64,000 nucleotides of DNA, from contig JADJZE010000021.1 in the NCBI GenBank assembly GCA_016719405.1, forward strand, positions 124,001-188,000. The letters run 5' to 3'. Made by a program: the position numbers and the translations under genes. This stretch comes from Candidatus Aalborgicola lynettensis (GTDB lineage Bacteria; Pseudomonadota; Gammaproteobacteria; Burkholderiales; Burkholderiaceae_C). The number at the start of each line of letters is the position of its first letter. The first letter of the stretch is position 1. Positions 35,253 to 44,608 of this stretch are shown here, one piece after another. The notes under the pieces are model-generated. The model worked only from the letters and a program-made list of their open reading frames with translations, searched no databases and was not told the DNA's origin.

Positions 35253-36521
35253 TCAGGGCATGCGGGTTGGCACCAGGATGTTGGGCGCGCTGGTGCCGCT
35301 GCTGCCGTTGCCCAGCTGGCCATTCAGGTTATTGCCCCAGGCCCATAGTGAGCCATCGGCCTTCCAGGCAAAGGAGTGCAGTTTGCCGGCTGACACGCGT
35401 TTCCAGTCCCGGTCGGTGCCCACCTGGGTGGGGGCGGTGGCGTCATCGGTGGTGCCGGTGCCCAGTTGCCCATTGGCGTTGGAGCCCCAGGCCCACAGCG
35501 TACCGTTGGTTTTGATGGCCAGGCTGTGGCCGCCGTTGCTGGCCAGGTCGTTGCCCGCCTCGTTGTGGCCACCGCCGGCCGAAATGCTCTCCCAGTCGGT
35601 GTCGGTGCCGACTTGCACCGGCGCATACCCGTCTACCAAGGTGCCAATGCCCAGTTGTCCGAAGCCGTTGGCGCCCCAGGCCCACAGCGAACCATTGTTG
35701 AAAATGGCCAGGGAGTGGTCACCACCCGCAGCAATGGAGGCAACCTTGAAGGCACCGGTGGATACCGGTGCCACGTAGGACACATCGGTGGCGAGGTTGT
35801 TGACGCCCAGTTGTCCGCGGTTGTTGGCACCCCACGCGGAAAGTGATCCGCCACCGTAGACCGCCAGGGAATGCAGTGACCCGGCTGCAATGGCGGACCA
35901 GGTTTTGACAGTGGCCATTACCGCAGTGGGTGAGGTTTTGGTGTCGTAGTTGGTTGCGGTGGCGCCGGTGCCCAAACCCAACTGCCCCTTGTCGTTGCGG
36001 CCCCATGCCCACAGGGTGCCGCCGCTGCTGCTGTCTTTCTTGATCGCCAGCGTGTGGTTTCCGCCTGCCACGACGTCCGTCCAGGCTGAACCGGTGAGCT
36101 TGGTGGGGGAGCGTTTTTCTACTGCAGTGCCGTCACCCAGGCGACCGCTGTCGTTGGAGCCCCAGGCCCACATGGTGCAGCCCGCCGTGGCGCAACTGCT
36201 CAGTGCCATGGTGTGAAACTCGCCTGCCGACACCAGAGAGCCGGTGGCCGCAGTGCTTACGCCGACCTGGGTGGGGGTTGCCTTGTCCACCGATGTGCCG
36301 TCGCCCAGTTGCCCATTGCGGTTGAGCCCCCAGGCCAACAGGGTACCGTCGGATTTGATGGCCACCGTGTGCCCGCCACCGGCGACCACGCTGAGGTAGC
36401 TGGTGCTGGTGGCCGTGGGGGTAGTTGACGTGGCCCCACCGCTGCTGCCGCCACCGCCGCAGGCTGCCAACCACAATGCTGGAAATACAAGCATGGAGGT
36501 TTTCATCATGGCGAGATTCAT
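35253..36521 (-). CDS. RCC1-repeat lipoprotein (alpha-tubulin suppressor type)
   Basis: 422 residues from MNLAMMKTSM with AAGGAA upstream; the frame is open another 93 codons without a better start. Lipobox LWLAACGGGG at about residue 22. The body is seven RCC1-type repeats, each with a core such as LWAWGSNANGQLGTGT or LLAWGLNRNGQLGDGT, enough for one seven-bladed propeller. Bacterial RCC1 lipoproteins are surface proteins of unknown ligand. It is convergent with the lipoprotein at 33999. Confidence 0.9.
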   Translation of the reverse strand: MNLAMMKTSMLVFPALWLAACGGGGSSGGATSTTPTATSTSYLSVVAGGGHTVAIKSDGTLLAWGLNRNGQLGDGTSVDKATPTQVGVSTAATGSLVSAGEFHTMALSSCATAGCTMWAWGSNDSGRLGDGTAVEKRSPTKLTGSAWTDVVAGGNHTLAIKKDSSSGGTLWAWGRNDKGQLGLGTGATATNYDTKTSPTAVMATVKTWSAIAAGSLHSLAVYGGGSLSAWGANNRGQLGVNNLATDVSYVAPVSTGAFKVASIAAGGDHSLAIFNNGSLWAWGANGFGQLGIGTLVDGYAPVQVGTDTDWESISAGGGHNEAGNDLASNGGHSLAIKTNGTLWAWGSNANGQLGTGTTDDATAPTQVGTDRDWKRVSAGKLHSFAWKADGSLWAWGNNLNGQLGNGSSGTSAPNILVPTRMP

Positions 36522-36685
36522 GTCGTTCCTTCCGCATCGCCGGGCCACGGGCGCCCGGCCGTCAAAATGAGGGTATTTGGGCCTGAGTGTATCGGCACGC
36601 ACGGCATGCAGTCGGGAGAAAAAACCGTGGTTTGGGCGGCAATTGGTGCATACCGCCGGTGCCGGACGATACCCGCGCACAGCAC

Positions 36686-36946
36686 TCAGGGCGCGTGGTA
36701 GCGCAGCTTCATCACCAAAATGGCCGCCGCCAGCGAGACAGTGACGGCATTGGCAATCACGATCGGCCAGGCACCCAGCAACAGCCCGTAGACCAGCCAC
36801 AGCGCCACCCCGGCGGTGAAGGCGCTGTACATGCCCAGCGAGATGCCGCGCACGTCCTTGGTCTGGAAGGTGTGCCAGGCCTGGGGCACAAAGCTGGCGG
36901 TGGTCAGGAAGGCGGCTATATAGCCGATCCAGTCAGAAAGTTGCAT
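36686..36946 (-). CDS. SemiSWEET sugar transporter
   Basis: 86 residues, three membrane helices. MQLSDWIGYIAAFLTTASFV, the PQ motif FVPQAWHTFQTKDVRGISL, and a third helix with IANAVTVSLAAAILVM are the SemiSWEET (MtN3/saliva) pattern. Two copies form a transporter for small sugars. The start has AAGGAC upstream, and the gene begins 10 bases after dacB ends, so they are probably co-transcribed. Confidence 0.9.
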   Translation of the reverse strand: MQLSDWIGYIAAFLTTASFVPQAWHTFQTKDVRGISLGMYSAFTAGVALWLVYGLLLGAWPIVIANAVTVSLAAAILVMKLRYHAP

Positions 36947-36956
36947 GGGGAAGTCC

Positions 36957-38557
36957 TTATCTAGCTGCCCACTCGACCAGCGCGTCGATGGCGGCTCGGG
37001 CGGCTTTGGCGTTGGGGTGGTTGATGATGGCCACGAGTACGGCATGGTTGCCGTTGCGCCCATGCACATAACCCGCCACGGCGACCACCTCGCTGAGGCT
37101 GCCGGTTTTGAGGTGCGCCGCGCCCTGGGCGCCGGACTGCATACGCTTGAGCGTGCCGTCCACGCCCGTGATGGGTAAAGAGGCCATCAGTTCGGGCATC
37201 AGCGGCGAGGCGTAGGCGGTTTGCAGCAGGCGCACCAGGGCCTGGGCGCTGATGCGCTCCTGGCGCGACAGGCCGCTGCCGTTGTCCAGTACCGGCGGAG
37301 TCACCCCCGCAAAACGGTCGCTCCACCAGCGCTGCACCACCGCGCGTGAGGCGGCGAAGTTGCTGGGGAGTGCCCGTGGTGGGGTCGGTTGCGCTGGGAG
37401 TGGTTGCGTTGGATGTGACGCTGGCCGCGTGGGTGGCGGCAAGCCCAGAGGTGCCAGCCGACTCACTGGCCTGCGGTGCTCGCCCCAGCGTCAAAAACAC
37501 CTGCTGCGCCATCACGTTGTTGCTGTATTTGTTGATGTCGCGAATGATCTCCGCCAGCGGGGCCGAGCGGGTCTCCAAAGCCGGGCCCGCTGCCAGTGTA
37601 GTGCTGCTGGCATTGCCCATGCGCACGCTGCCGGTGAGTTTGCCACCCATGCTGGCCCACAGCCCCTGCACCGCGCGGGTGGCAAAACTGGCCGGGTCGG
37701 CGTAGGCCACCGGCCAAACCTTTTCGCCGCAGTCCAGCGGGTAGCTGCCAGCAAAACGGATGCGGTTGGGGTCGGTAAAGTCGGCTTTCAAAGCGCTGCG
37801 GTAGTCCGCACAGTCGGTAGCCTGCAGCGGTACGGTGGCGGGTACTTGCACCCCGGCCAGCGGCGGGTCGAGCTGTACCCGCGCGACCTTGGCGCCCGGC
37901 TCGGGCGTGAAGGTCAGTACCACCGATTTGAAATTGATCAAAAGAGCATCGGGCGCTGCGTTGTAGGGTCTAAGCGGCTCCCCGTCAAAGCTGGCAGGGT
38001 CGGTGGGCGGCACATCCCAGGCGCTGTGGTCGAGCACGATGTCGCCGTCGATGGTGTGGATGCCCAGGCCCTGCACCCGGCGCAGCAGCAGCCACAGGCG
38101 CTCCAGCACCAGCTTGGGGTCGCCCTGGCCCTGGATGGTGAGGTTGCCCTTGAGTACGCCATCGCGCACGCTGCCGTCGATATAGACCGGCGTGCGCCAG
38201 GTGTAGGCCGGGCCCAGCAGGTCCAGCGCGGCATAGGTGGTGACCAGCTTCATCACCGAGGCCGGGTTCATGGGCACGGTGCTGCGGTGGTTCAGGCGCG
38301 GTGCAGCCTTGCCTTGCGCGTCGACCAGCACCACCGCCACGGCGTCCTGGGGCACTTTGGGCGCGTGCCAGGGCGGCTGCGACCTCGGGTGGCAGGGTGT
38401 TTTGCGCAAGGGCAGGTGCGGCCAGCAGGGCCAGCAGAGGGCACAAGCGCCCAGGGCGTAAAGCCCGTTGGAAAACAGGACGCGTCGCCAGACAAAGGGA
38501 GGTAAAGGGGACGACAACAGGGGGCACACGGGTGGTGCAAAGGGTCGCAAAAGGCAT
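36957..38557 (-). CDS. dacB: D-alanyl-D-alanine carboxypeptidase/endopeptidase (PBP4), two frameshifts as sequenced
   Basis: A class C low-molecular-weight PBP that trims and opens peptidoglycan cross-links. It is read in three frames. The start and signal peptide are MPFATLCTT...LLALLAAPALAQ, then PPEVAAALARA. A second frame carries KVPQDAVAVVLVDAQGKAAP, the active-site motif SVMK in NPASVMKLVTT and the SxN motif in INKYSNNVMAQQ. A third frame carries SNFAASRAVVQRWWS, HLKTGSLSEV and the stop at 36957. Removing one base from the G3 run at 38359-38361 and one from the G4 run at 37365-37368 gives one continuous gene of about 530 codons. Confidence 0.88.
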
Positions 38558-38614
38558 GGCGCCATTATCCCGGTCGAGGCAGGGGGCAGGGGCGTGTGCC
38601 CCGATAATCCCCCC

Positions 38615-39670
38615 ATGTCTGCACCGCCCTCTCCACCAACGCCCTGGCTGTCGCCAAAAACCGTGGGGTGGATGGCAGCGGTGGTCACGGTGCTGATCTG
38701 GACGTCTTTCATCGTCATCGCCCGCGCCTCGGCCGACCCCGCGCGGGGCGGGGTGCTCAATCCGTTTGACATTGTGTATGCCCGCATTGGGGGCGCCAGC
38801 CTGGTGCTGTTGCCCTGGGGCCTTTGGTTGACCTGGCGTGACCGCATTCGTGCGCAAGAGGCCGGTACGCCGGACTTGGCCCGCGCCGGGCGTTCATTGG
38901 GCGGTTTGTCGCCCTTGCCCCTGCGCACCACGCTGGTCACCGGGTGTTTGGGCGGCGTGTTGTATGCCATGCTGGTCTACAGCGGTTTTGTGTTTGCGCC
39001 AGCGGCGCATGCTTCGGTGCTTAGCGCCGGCAGCCTGCCCTTGTGGACGGCACTGTTGGCAGTGCTGTTGCTGGGTGAGCGCATCACGCCGACCCGCGCG
39101 CTGGGCCTGGCGCTGATTGTGGTGGGCGACCTGCTGGTGGGCGGCACCAGCCTGTTGCATGCGCTGGACGGCAGTGGTGTGTGGCGTGGTGACGTGTTGT
39201 TCATTGGCGCGTCCATGGTGTGGGCCAGCTACAGCGTGCTGGTGCGCCGCTGGGCGCTGGACGCGGTGCGCACCACCATCGCCATCACCGCTTTTGCTTT
39301 TGTCACGTATATGCCGGTGTACAGCGTGTTGCTGTGGCTGCAGTGGGTGCCCGGGCGGGTGTGGGTGGCGCCGTGGCAGGATGTGGTGTTCCAGATGCTG
39401 TTCCAGGGCGTGGGCTCGGTGGTGATATCCGGTATCACCTTCACCAAGATGATCCAGCACTTTGGCCCCGTGCGCTCCACCATGATCACGGCGCTGGTGC
39501 CGGGCCTGTCGGCACTGTCGGCGGTGCTGATTCTGGGCGAGCCGCTGGGCTGGAATGTGCTGGCCGGGCTGGCGCTGGTCAGCGCAGGTATTGTGTTTGG
39601 GGTGCGCAAAAGCAGCCTTGCTATAACTTTAGTAGCAGCTTCCGCACACCCAGCGCGCGGAAAAGGCTGA
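38615..39670 (+). CDS. EamA/DMT-family transporter
   Basis: 351 residues with about ten membrane helices in two EamA repeats (roughly 15-155 and 190-330). Blocks such as PAAHASVLSAGSLPLWTALL and MITALVPGLSALSAVLILGE are typical. Substrate unknown; family members export amino acids or other metabolites. It is divergent from dacB (57 bases). The final 17 or so residues (LAITLVAASAHPARGKG) come from the inserted repeat copy H, so the original C-terminus was replaced. Confidence 0.87.
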   Translation: MSAPPSPPTPWLSPKTVGWMAAVVTVLIWTSFIVIARASADPARGGVLNPFDIVYARIGGASLVLLPWGLWLTWRDRIRAQEAGTPDLARAGRSLGGLSPLPLRTTLVTGCLGGVLYAMLVYSGFVFAPAAHASVLSAGSLPLWTALLAVLLLGERITPTRALGLALIVVGDLLVGGTSLLHALDGSGVWRGDVLFIGASMVWASYSVLVRRWALDAVRTTIAITAFAFVTYMPVYSVLLWLQWVPGRVWVAPWQDVVFQMLFQGVGSVVISGITFTKMIQHFGPVRSTMITALVPGLSALSAVLILGEPLGWNVLAGLALVSAGIVFGVRKSSLAITLVAASAHPARGKG

Positions 39671-39679
39671 TTTGACTAT
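39618..39679 (+). repeat. dispersed double-hairpin repeat, copy H, inside a coding end
   Basis: TTGCTATAACTTTAGTAGCAGC, TTCCGCACACCCAGCGCGCGGAA and AAGGCTGATTTGACTATG. It covers the 3' end of the EamA gene and reaches the tsaB start. Confidence 0.7.
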
Positions 39680-40562
39680 GAAAATGGATACCCCGGCCAT
39701 GAACCTTCTGGCGTTTGATACTGGCACTGAAGCGATGTCCATCGCCGTGGCGCGCACGGTGGGTGGCGTGTCGCAGCAGTGGCAGCACAGTGGCGCCGGG
39801 GGCCCGCTAACGTCTACCGGTTTGATCCCGGCCATTCTGGACCTGCTGCAACAGGCCGGTTTGCAACTGCGCGACCTGGATGCCATTTGTTTTGGCAGCG
39901 GCCCGGGCTCGTTTACCGGGCTGCGCACCGCGTGTTCGGTGGCCCAAGGCCTGGCGTTTGGCGCCCAGGTGCCGGTGCTGGCCATCGACTCCTTGCTGGC
40001 CGTGGCCGAAGCGGCACGCTTCAGCGCCCTGGCCGACCAACCCCGAGGCGTGGTGACGGCCTTGCTGGACGCCCGCATGGACGAGTGGTACGGCGCCACC
40101 TTTGCCTTTGAGGGCACGGCCTGGACCACCCTGCAGGACAGTTGCCTGCTGCGCCCGCAAGACCTGGCCACGTGGGCCGAGGTGCCAAGCTCTGTGCCAA
40201 CCGCCAAGCCGCTCGCGACCCCCACCACCCCGTCTGCCGCGACACCCATTGCCGCGCCCACCGCCATGGGCAACACCACACCATGGGCACTTGCCGGTAA
40301 TGTGTTTGCAACCGATGCCGACCGCTTGCTCGACACTGCGGCGGCGGGTGTGCCGCGCATTGCGGCCTTGCCCTGTGCGCAAGCCATGCTGCGCCTGGCG
40401 CCCGCGCTGCTGGCGGCCGGGCTGGCGGTGTCGGCCGAACACGCCATGCCGCGCTACATTCGCGATAAAGTGGCCAAAACCACCGCCGAACGCGCCGCCG
40501 AAAAAGCCGCCGCCTTGCAGGCCGCTGTACCGACGATTCCAATGCCCCCGATGACCCCATGA
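39678..40562 (+). CDS. tsaB: tRNA threonylcarbamoyladenosine biosynthesis protein TsaB
   Basis: About 294 residues. TsaB is the non-catalytic scaffold of the TsaBDE complex that makes t6A37 in tRNAs. The ASKHA fold signatures are MNLLAFDTGTEAMSIAV, the FGSGPGSFTGLRTACSVAQG loop and ALLDARMDEWYGATF. A Pro/Thr/Ala-rich insertion lies at about 180-205. Starts at 39678, 39684 and 39699 are all in frame; MNLLAF (39699) matches family N-termini best but has no clear ribosome binding site. The stop overlaps rimI as ATGA. Confidence 0.92.
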   Translation: MKMDTPAMNLLAFDTGTEAMSIAVARTVGGVSQQWQHSGAGGPLTSTGLIPAILDLLQQAGLQLRDLDAICFGSGPGSFTGLRTACSVAQGLAFGAQVPVLAIDSLLAVAEAARFSALADQPRGVVTALLDARMDEWYGATFAFEGTAWTTLQDSCLLRPQDLATWAEVPSSVPTAKPLATPTTPSAATPIAAPTAMGNTTPWALAGNVFATDADRLLDTAAAGVPRIAALPCAQAMLRLAPALLAAGLAVSAEHAMPRYIRDKVAKTTAERAAEKAAALQAAVPTIPMPPMTP

Positions 40563-41050
40563 CCCAGCCGCAGACACTCATCCACGACACCGCGATCGAG
40601 GTGCAGTTCCACCCGCTGGTGGCGCACCGGCTGGATCTGGTGATGCCGGTGGAGCAGCGCACCTACACCCACCCCTGGAGCGTGCTCAATTTTCTGGACG
40701 CGCTGCAAGCCGGCTACCAGGGCCAAATGCTGATGGCGGGGGAAATTCTGCTGGGCTATTTTGTGGCCATGCCCGGCGTGGAAGAGGTGCATTTGCTCAA
40801 CATCACCGTGGCGCCCGAGTACCAGCGCCAGGGCTGGTCGCGCGTGATGCTGGAGGCCCTCACCATGTGGGCACGTGGCCAGGCGGCGCACTGGATCTGG
40901 CTGGAAGTGCGCGTGGGCAATGTACGGGCCATGCGGGTCTACGAGGCACACGGTTTTCGCCGTGTCGGCCTGCGCCGCGATTACTATCCTGCGGGTCCAG
41001 GCCAGCGCGAAGACGCGGTGGTGATGGGCCTGCGCCTGACGTCCCCCTGA
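40559..41050 (+). CDS. rimI: ribosomal protein S18 alanine N-acetyltransferase RimI
   Basis: 163 residues, GNAT fold. Acetyl-CoA binding motif A is EVHLLNITVAPEYQRQGWSR, followed by WIWLEVRVGNVRAMRVYEAH and the C-terminal GFRRVGLRRDYYPAG. The tsaB-rimI overlap (ATGA) is a common arrangement in proteobacteria. The motif Q/RxxGxA/G reads QRQGWS, close to normal. Confidence 0.92.
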   Translation: MTQPQTLIHDTAIEVQFHPLVAHRLDLVMPVEQRTYTHPWSVLNFLDALQAGYQGQMLMAGEILLGYFVAMPGVEEVHLLNITVAPEYQRQGWSRVMLEALTMWARGQAAHWIWLEVRVGNVRAMRVYEAHGFRRVGLRRDYYPAGPGQREDAVVMGLRLTSP

Positions 41051-41059
41051 AGCCCTGCC

Positions 41060-41998
41060 ATGCCCCCCTTAGACCTTGACACCCGCCAACGCGCCATGCT
41101 GCTGGAGATGGGCGTGCGCGTGTGGCAGCCGCTGGCCGGGCCCGAAGCGCTCACGTCTGTCGCCACTGACGCCACCTTGCAAGCACCTGCGGCACGCCAG
41201 GGCGCCCGCGCGGGTGAGTCGCTCGGCGCTCCGACATACTCGGCGCAGACGCCAGAGGTACGCGCTGGCGCACGGTCGGTCACGCACCCGCCCGAAGCTG
41301 GGACTGCCGTACCCCGTGCTGCGGGCCCTCGCCCAACGGCGCGGGAACTGCCGCCACGGGTGGAGCCCGGGTTGGATGCCGCCAGCGGCGTGGCCCTGGA
41401 CGTGCAGGCGCTGGATGGCCCCGCACTGGTGCAAGCCGCCGCCCAGTGCCAGGCCTGTGGCCTGTGTGCCGGCCGCAAAAACACCACCTTGGCCATGCCC
41501 GATTCCGCCGTGCAGGCCGACTGGCTGGTGCTGGGCGACCCGCCCGATGAAGACGAAGACCGGCAGGGCCAACCCTTTGTCGAACAGGCCGGGCTGCTGC
41601 TGGACAACATGCTCAAAGCCGTGGGTGCCAGCCGCAGCGGCGTGGCGCGCCAGGGTGCTTACCTGAGCAACGTTGTTAAATGCCGCCCGCCGCAGGGGCG
41701 TTTGCCGCAGGCGGCCGAACTGGCGCAATGCGCGCAGTACCTGCAGCGCGAAATTGCACTGGTGCAGCCCAAAGTCATTCTGGCCATGGGGCGTTTTGCC
41801 GCCCAGTTACTGCTGGGCGAGCACCCGGAGCAAGCGGCGCAACCGCTGGGCAAGCAGCGCGGTGTGGTGTACCGCTACCGGGGTATTCCGGTGGTGGTGA
41901 CTTACCACCCCAAAGTGTTGCTGCGCGCCAGTGCGGACAAGGCCAAGGCGTGGGCAGATTTGTGTTTGGCGCTGGGTGTGCTGGAGGGTGAGGCGTAG
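41060..41998 (+). CDS. uracil-DNA glycosylase, family 4 (Fe-S type)
   Basis: 312 residues. Four cysteines fit the [4Fe-4S] site: C133 and C136 (CQACGLC), C208 (NVVKCRPP) and C224. The catalytic motif region reads LGDPPDEDEDRQGQPFVEQAG, where most family members have GEPPGE and PFVGQAG, so two usual glycines are replaced by acidic residues. The second motif is TYHPKVLLR. Residues 1-120 are a variable low-complexity linker. It follows rimI by nine bases and is likely in the same operon. It would remove uracil from DNA if active. Confidence 0.88.
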   Translation: MPPLDLDTRQRAMLLEMGVRVWQPLAGPEALTSVATDATLQAPAARQGARAGESLGAPTYSAQTPEVRAGARSVTHPPEAGTAVPRAAGPRPTARELPPRVEPGLDAASGVALDVQALDGPALVQAAAQCQACGLCAGRKNTTLAMPDSAVQADWLVLGDPPDEDEDRQGQPFVEQAGLLLDNMLKAVGASRSGVARQGAYLSNVVKCRPPQGRLPQAAELAQCAQYLQREIALVQPKVILAMGRFAAQLLLGEHPEQAAQPLGKQRGVVYRYRGIPVVVTYHPKVLLRASADKAKAWADLCLALGVLEGEA

Positions 41999-42032
41999 AC
42001 TGTCCGGTTCAACGTCGAACAAAATCCGCTGG

Positions 42033-42116
42033 TTACCGACAAAATCGGTAGGTACGTGTAAAACCCGGCATCCCGGTGGCGTTCTTTTTGACGAGGGCTA
42101 TTTGCTCTGGTGTCAT
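42033..42116 (-). pseudogene. probable remnant of a globin gene start
   Basis: A short frame MTPEQIALVKKNATGMPGFT ends at TAA after 27 codons. It has a perfect AAGGAG ribosome binding site. MTPEQIALVKK is a common N-terminus of bacterial single-domain globins, so only the first dozen codons of such a gene seem to survive. A small hairpin (TACCGA/TCGGTA) overlaps the stop. Confidence 0.35.
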
Positions 42117-42144
42117 GTGATCCGCTCCTTCGGCGGCATTCCAG

Positions 42145-42212
42145 CTTACAAGCCAAAAACGCCTTCTGCGCTTGCTGGATGTGCGCGAGCAGCTACTATT
42201 TTTGTAGCAATC
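42145..42212 (-). repeat. dispersed double-hairpin repeat, copy I
   Basis: Minus-strand copy: ATTGCTACAAAAATAGTAGC, TGCTCGCGCACATCCAGCAAGCGCAGAAGGCG and TTTTTGGCTTGTAA. It begins directly after the stop of the MazG-like gene. Confidence 0.75.
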
Positions 42213-42213
42213 G

Positions 42214-42564
42214 TCACAGTTCGTTGTACTTCTTGCTGGTGCCGCGCGCCGTGGCGACGGGGTACTTTTCGGCGTTGGCCTGCAGTTTGCTCCAGGCGGC
42301 GGCCATGGGGTCAATGCCCAGCTGGTCGCACAGTTGCAGCAGGTACAAAAACACGTCAGCCACCTCGGTGGCGACCTGGGCTTTTTTGGCATCGGCCAGC
42401 GTGCGGCTCTGGTCCTCGGTGAGCCACTGGAAGTGCTCCAGCAGTTCCGCCGCCTCTACCGACAGGGCGCAGGCCAGGTTTTTGGGGGCGTGGAATTGCG
42501 CCCAGTCGCGCTCGTGGGCAAAGGTGCGCAGCGCACGGGTCAGGGTTTGGATTTCGGAGGACAT
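42214..42564 (-). CDS. MazG-like nucleotide pyrophosphohydrolase (RS21-C6/dCTPase type)
   Basis: 116 residues, all-alpha NTP pyrophosphatase. Metal-binding motifs are SVEAAELLEHFQW (ExxE) and ATEVADVFLYLLQLCDQLG (ExxD). Such small MazG relatives hydrolyse dCTP or other (modified) NTPs as house-cleaning enzymes. It lies 64 bases after the end of the cyclase gene and may share its transcript. The end, TSKKYNEL, is usual. Confidence 0.9.
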   Translation of the reverse strand: MSSEIQTLTRALRTFAHERDWAQFHAPKNLACALSVEAAELLEHFQWLTEDQSRTLADAKKAQVATEVADVFLYLLQLCDQLGIDPMAAAWSKLQANAEKYPVATARGTSKKYNEL

Positions 42565-42628
42565 GGCGCGATGGTGCCACAGGCCATCGTGCCCATTGCC
42601 CGCTGCCCGCTGCGCGGCACGTTACCCG

Positions 42629-44605
42629 CTACAGCTTGTCCAGCGCCAACGGCCCGCTGGCTTCTGCGCCGTCTGTGCCCTGGCGGTGGGCCAGCAGGCG
42701 CTGCGCAAAGCGCTGGGCGGCGGCGTCGCCCGGTTGCAGGGCCAGGATGGTGTCCACCGCCGCTTCGCAGGACTGCCACTGCCCGGCATAAAACCCCTCC
42801 ACCACCCGGGCCGAGGCGGCGCACAAGGCCGCATCGGTGCACGGGGTGTAGACCTTGACAGCCTGGCTCTTGCCCTTGACCACCACGGTGTCGAGGTGGC
42901 GCAGCCCCACATCGCCCGGCAGCGCAGCGGCGGTGGCGTCGGAGAGCAGGATGCGCGTGCCGAAGGCCTTGTTGGCGCCCTCCAGCCGGGCCGCCAGGTT
43001 CACGGCGTCGCCAATGGCGGTGTAGCTGAAGCGGTTGGCCGAGCCCACGTTGCCCACCACGGCCGCTCCGGTGTGGATGCCCACGCGCATGGCAATGGGC
43101 GGCAGGCCGCGCGCCACCAGTGCGCGCACCAGCACCTCCATGGCGGCCTGCATGTCGATGGCGGCACGCACGGCGTGTTCGGCGTGGTGGGGGTCGGGCA
43201 CGGGTGCGCCCCAAAAAGCCATGATGGCGTCGCCAATGAATTTATCCACCGTGCCACCGTAGCGGTGGATGATGGGCGTCATGGCGCCAAAGTATTCGGT
43301 GAGCACCGCCACCGTCTGCTCGGGCGTCTGGTGCTCGGACATGGCGGTGAAGTTGGCCAGGTCGGTAAACAGCAGGGTCAGCTCGCGCTGCTCGCCGCCC
43401 AGGCGCAGCAGTTCGGGGCGCTCCACCAGGGTTTGCACCACCTCGGGCGGCACGTACTGGGCAAACATGCGCCGCACCTGCAAGGCCCGCCGGCGCTGCG
43501 CCAGGTAGCCCCACAGCACCTGGGTGGCGTAAAACGCCAGGATGGCCACCATGGGCGCCACCGGCGCCAGCCACACGCCGTGCGTGAACAGCCCATACGC
43601 CAGCGGCCACATGCCCAGCGCCGCAGCGCCTGCCAGGGCGGCCCCCAGGCCCGGATGCCAGCGCAGCGCCGCCAGCCCCAGCAGCAGGCAGCACGCGCCC
43701 ACCAGCAGCACCGGCCACAGGGTGGGGGCGGCGCGCAACCCTGTACCGGCCAGGCGGTTGGCCAGCAGGTTGGCCTGGATTTCTACGCCGGGAAAGAGGC
43801 GGTCGCCCCCATCAGCCACGGAAAAGGGCGAGTTGAACATGTCGGCGTGCGAGCCAGTCAGTTCGGCATCGGTACGCACCGCGCGCCCTACCAGCACCAC
43901 CTTGTCACGAAAAAACCCCGGTGGCAGCAGGCCCGGCTCCAGCGCCTGGTAGTAAGAGCGGGTGTCAAAGGTGCCGCGCGGGCCGGCGTAGGCAATGAAT
44001 TCGCCCGGCGCGGGCGTGGTGCCAGGGGCCAGGCCGGCGAGACCGTGCAGGCGCTGCGCAAAAGCGTCGGGTGCGGCCACGTGGCGCCGGACCACGAAGT
44101 CGTCGTCCGGCGCCACCTGCACCTGCCCCGGCACAGCCCCGGCGTCGCGCAGCAGTTGCAGCGGGGGCACCTCGGTCCACAGCGCCATCTGCGCCGATTC
44201 GGTTTTTTCGCGCAGGGCCGCCAGCACCACCGGCGGCCCGTGGCGGATGGCGTTGGCAAAAGCACCGTCTTCGGCGGGCGTGGAGGGTTCGGCAAACACC
44301 ACGTCAAAGCCCACGGCGCGTGCCCCATCGGCCTTGAGCCGATCCAGCAGCCGCGCGTGCAGGCTGCGGGGAAAGGGCCACTGCTGGCCCAGCTCGGCAA
44401 AGCTGGGCTCGTCGATGCCCAGGATGACGATGTCCGCATGCGCCGTGCGCGGCGCGGCCAGCGAGGTCATCAGGTCGAACGCCCGACCGTCCAGCGCCTG
44501 CCAGGGCCGCGTGTGCGACAGGGCCCACACCGTGGCCAGGGCCAGCAGCGCCACCAGCCCGGCAGCCGCGCGTGCAGCGCCAGCGGACAGGGGTTTCACG
44601 GCCAT
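42629..44605 (-). CDS. CHASE2-domain adenylate cyclase (class III)
   Basis: 658 residues. N-terminal membrane helix (about 12-29), a periplasmic CHASE2 sensor domain (about 35-290; IVILGIDEPSFAELGQQWPF, VGFDVVFAEPS), then three membrane helices (about 296-366) and a cytoplasmic class III cyclase domain (about 405-570). Metal ligands D415 (TDLANFT) and D459 (FIGDAIMAF) are present, as are K455 and the D in YTAIGDAVNLAARLEG that select ATP. So it should make cAMP in response to a periplasmic cue. The gene starts three bases after the FecR/TPR/barrel gene, so the two are one operon. Confidence 0.92.
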   Translation of the reverse strand: MAVKPLSAGAARAAAGLVALLALATVWALSHTRPWQALDGRAFDLMTSLAAPRTAHADIVILGIDEPSFAELGQQWPFPRSLHARLLDRLKADGARAVGFDVVFAEPSTPAEDGAFANAIRHGPPVVLAALREKTESAQMALWTEVPPLQLLRDAGAVPGQVQVAPDDDFVVRRHVAAPDAFAQRLHGLAGLAPGTTPAPGEFIAYAGPRGTFDTRSYYQALEPGLLPPGFFRDKVVLVGRAVRTDAELTGSHADMFNSPFSVADGGDRLFPGVEIQANLLANRLAGTGLRAAPTLWPVLLVGACCLLLGLAALRWHPGLGAALAGAAALGMWPLAYGLFTHGVWLAPVAPMVAILAFYATQVLWGYLAQRRRALQVRRMFAQYVPPEVVQTLVERPELLRLGGEQRELTLLFTDLANFTAMSEHQTPEQTVAVLTEYFGAMTPIIHRYGGTVDKFIGDAIMAFWGAPVPDPHHAEHAVRAAIDMQAAMEVLVRALVARGLPPIAMRVGIHTGAAVVGNVGSANRFSYTAIGDAVNLAARLEGANKAFGTRILLSDATAAALPGDVGLRHLDTVVVKGKSQAVKVYTPCTDAALCAASARVVEGFYAGQWQSCEAAVDTILALQPGDAAAQRFAQRLLAHRQGTDGAEASGPLALDKL

Positions 44606-44608
44606 GGG

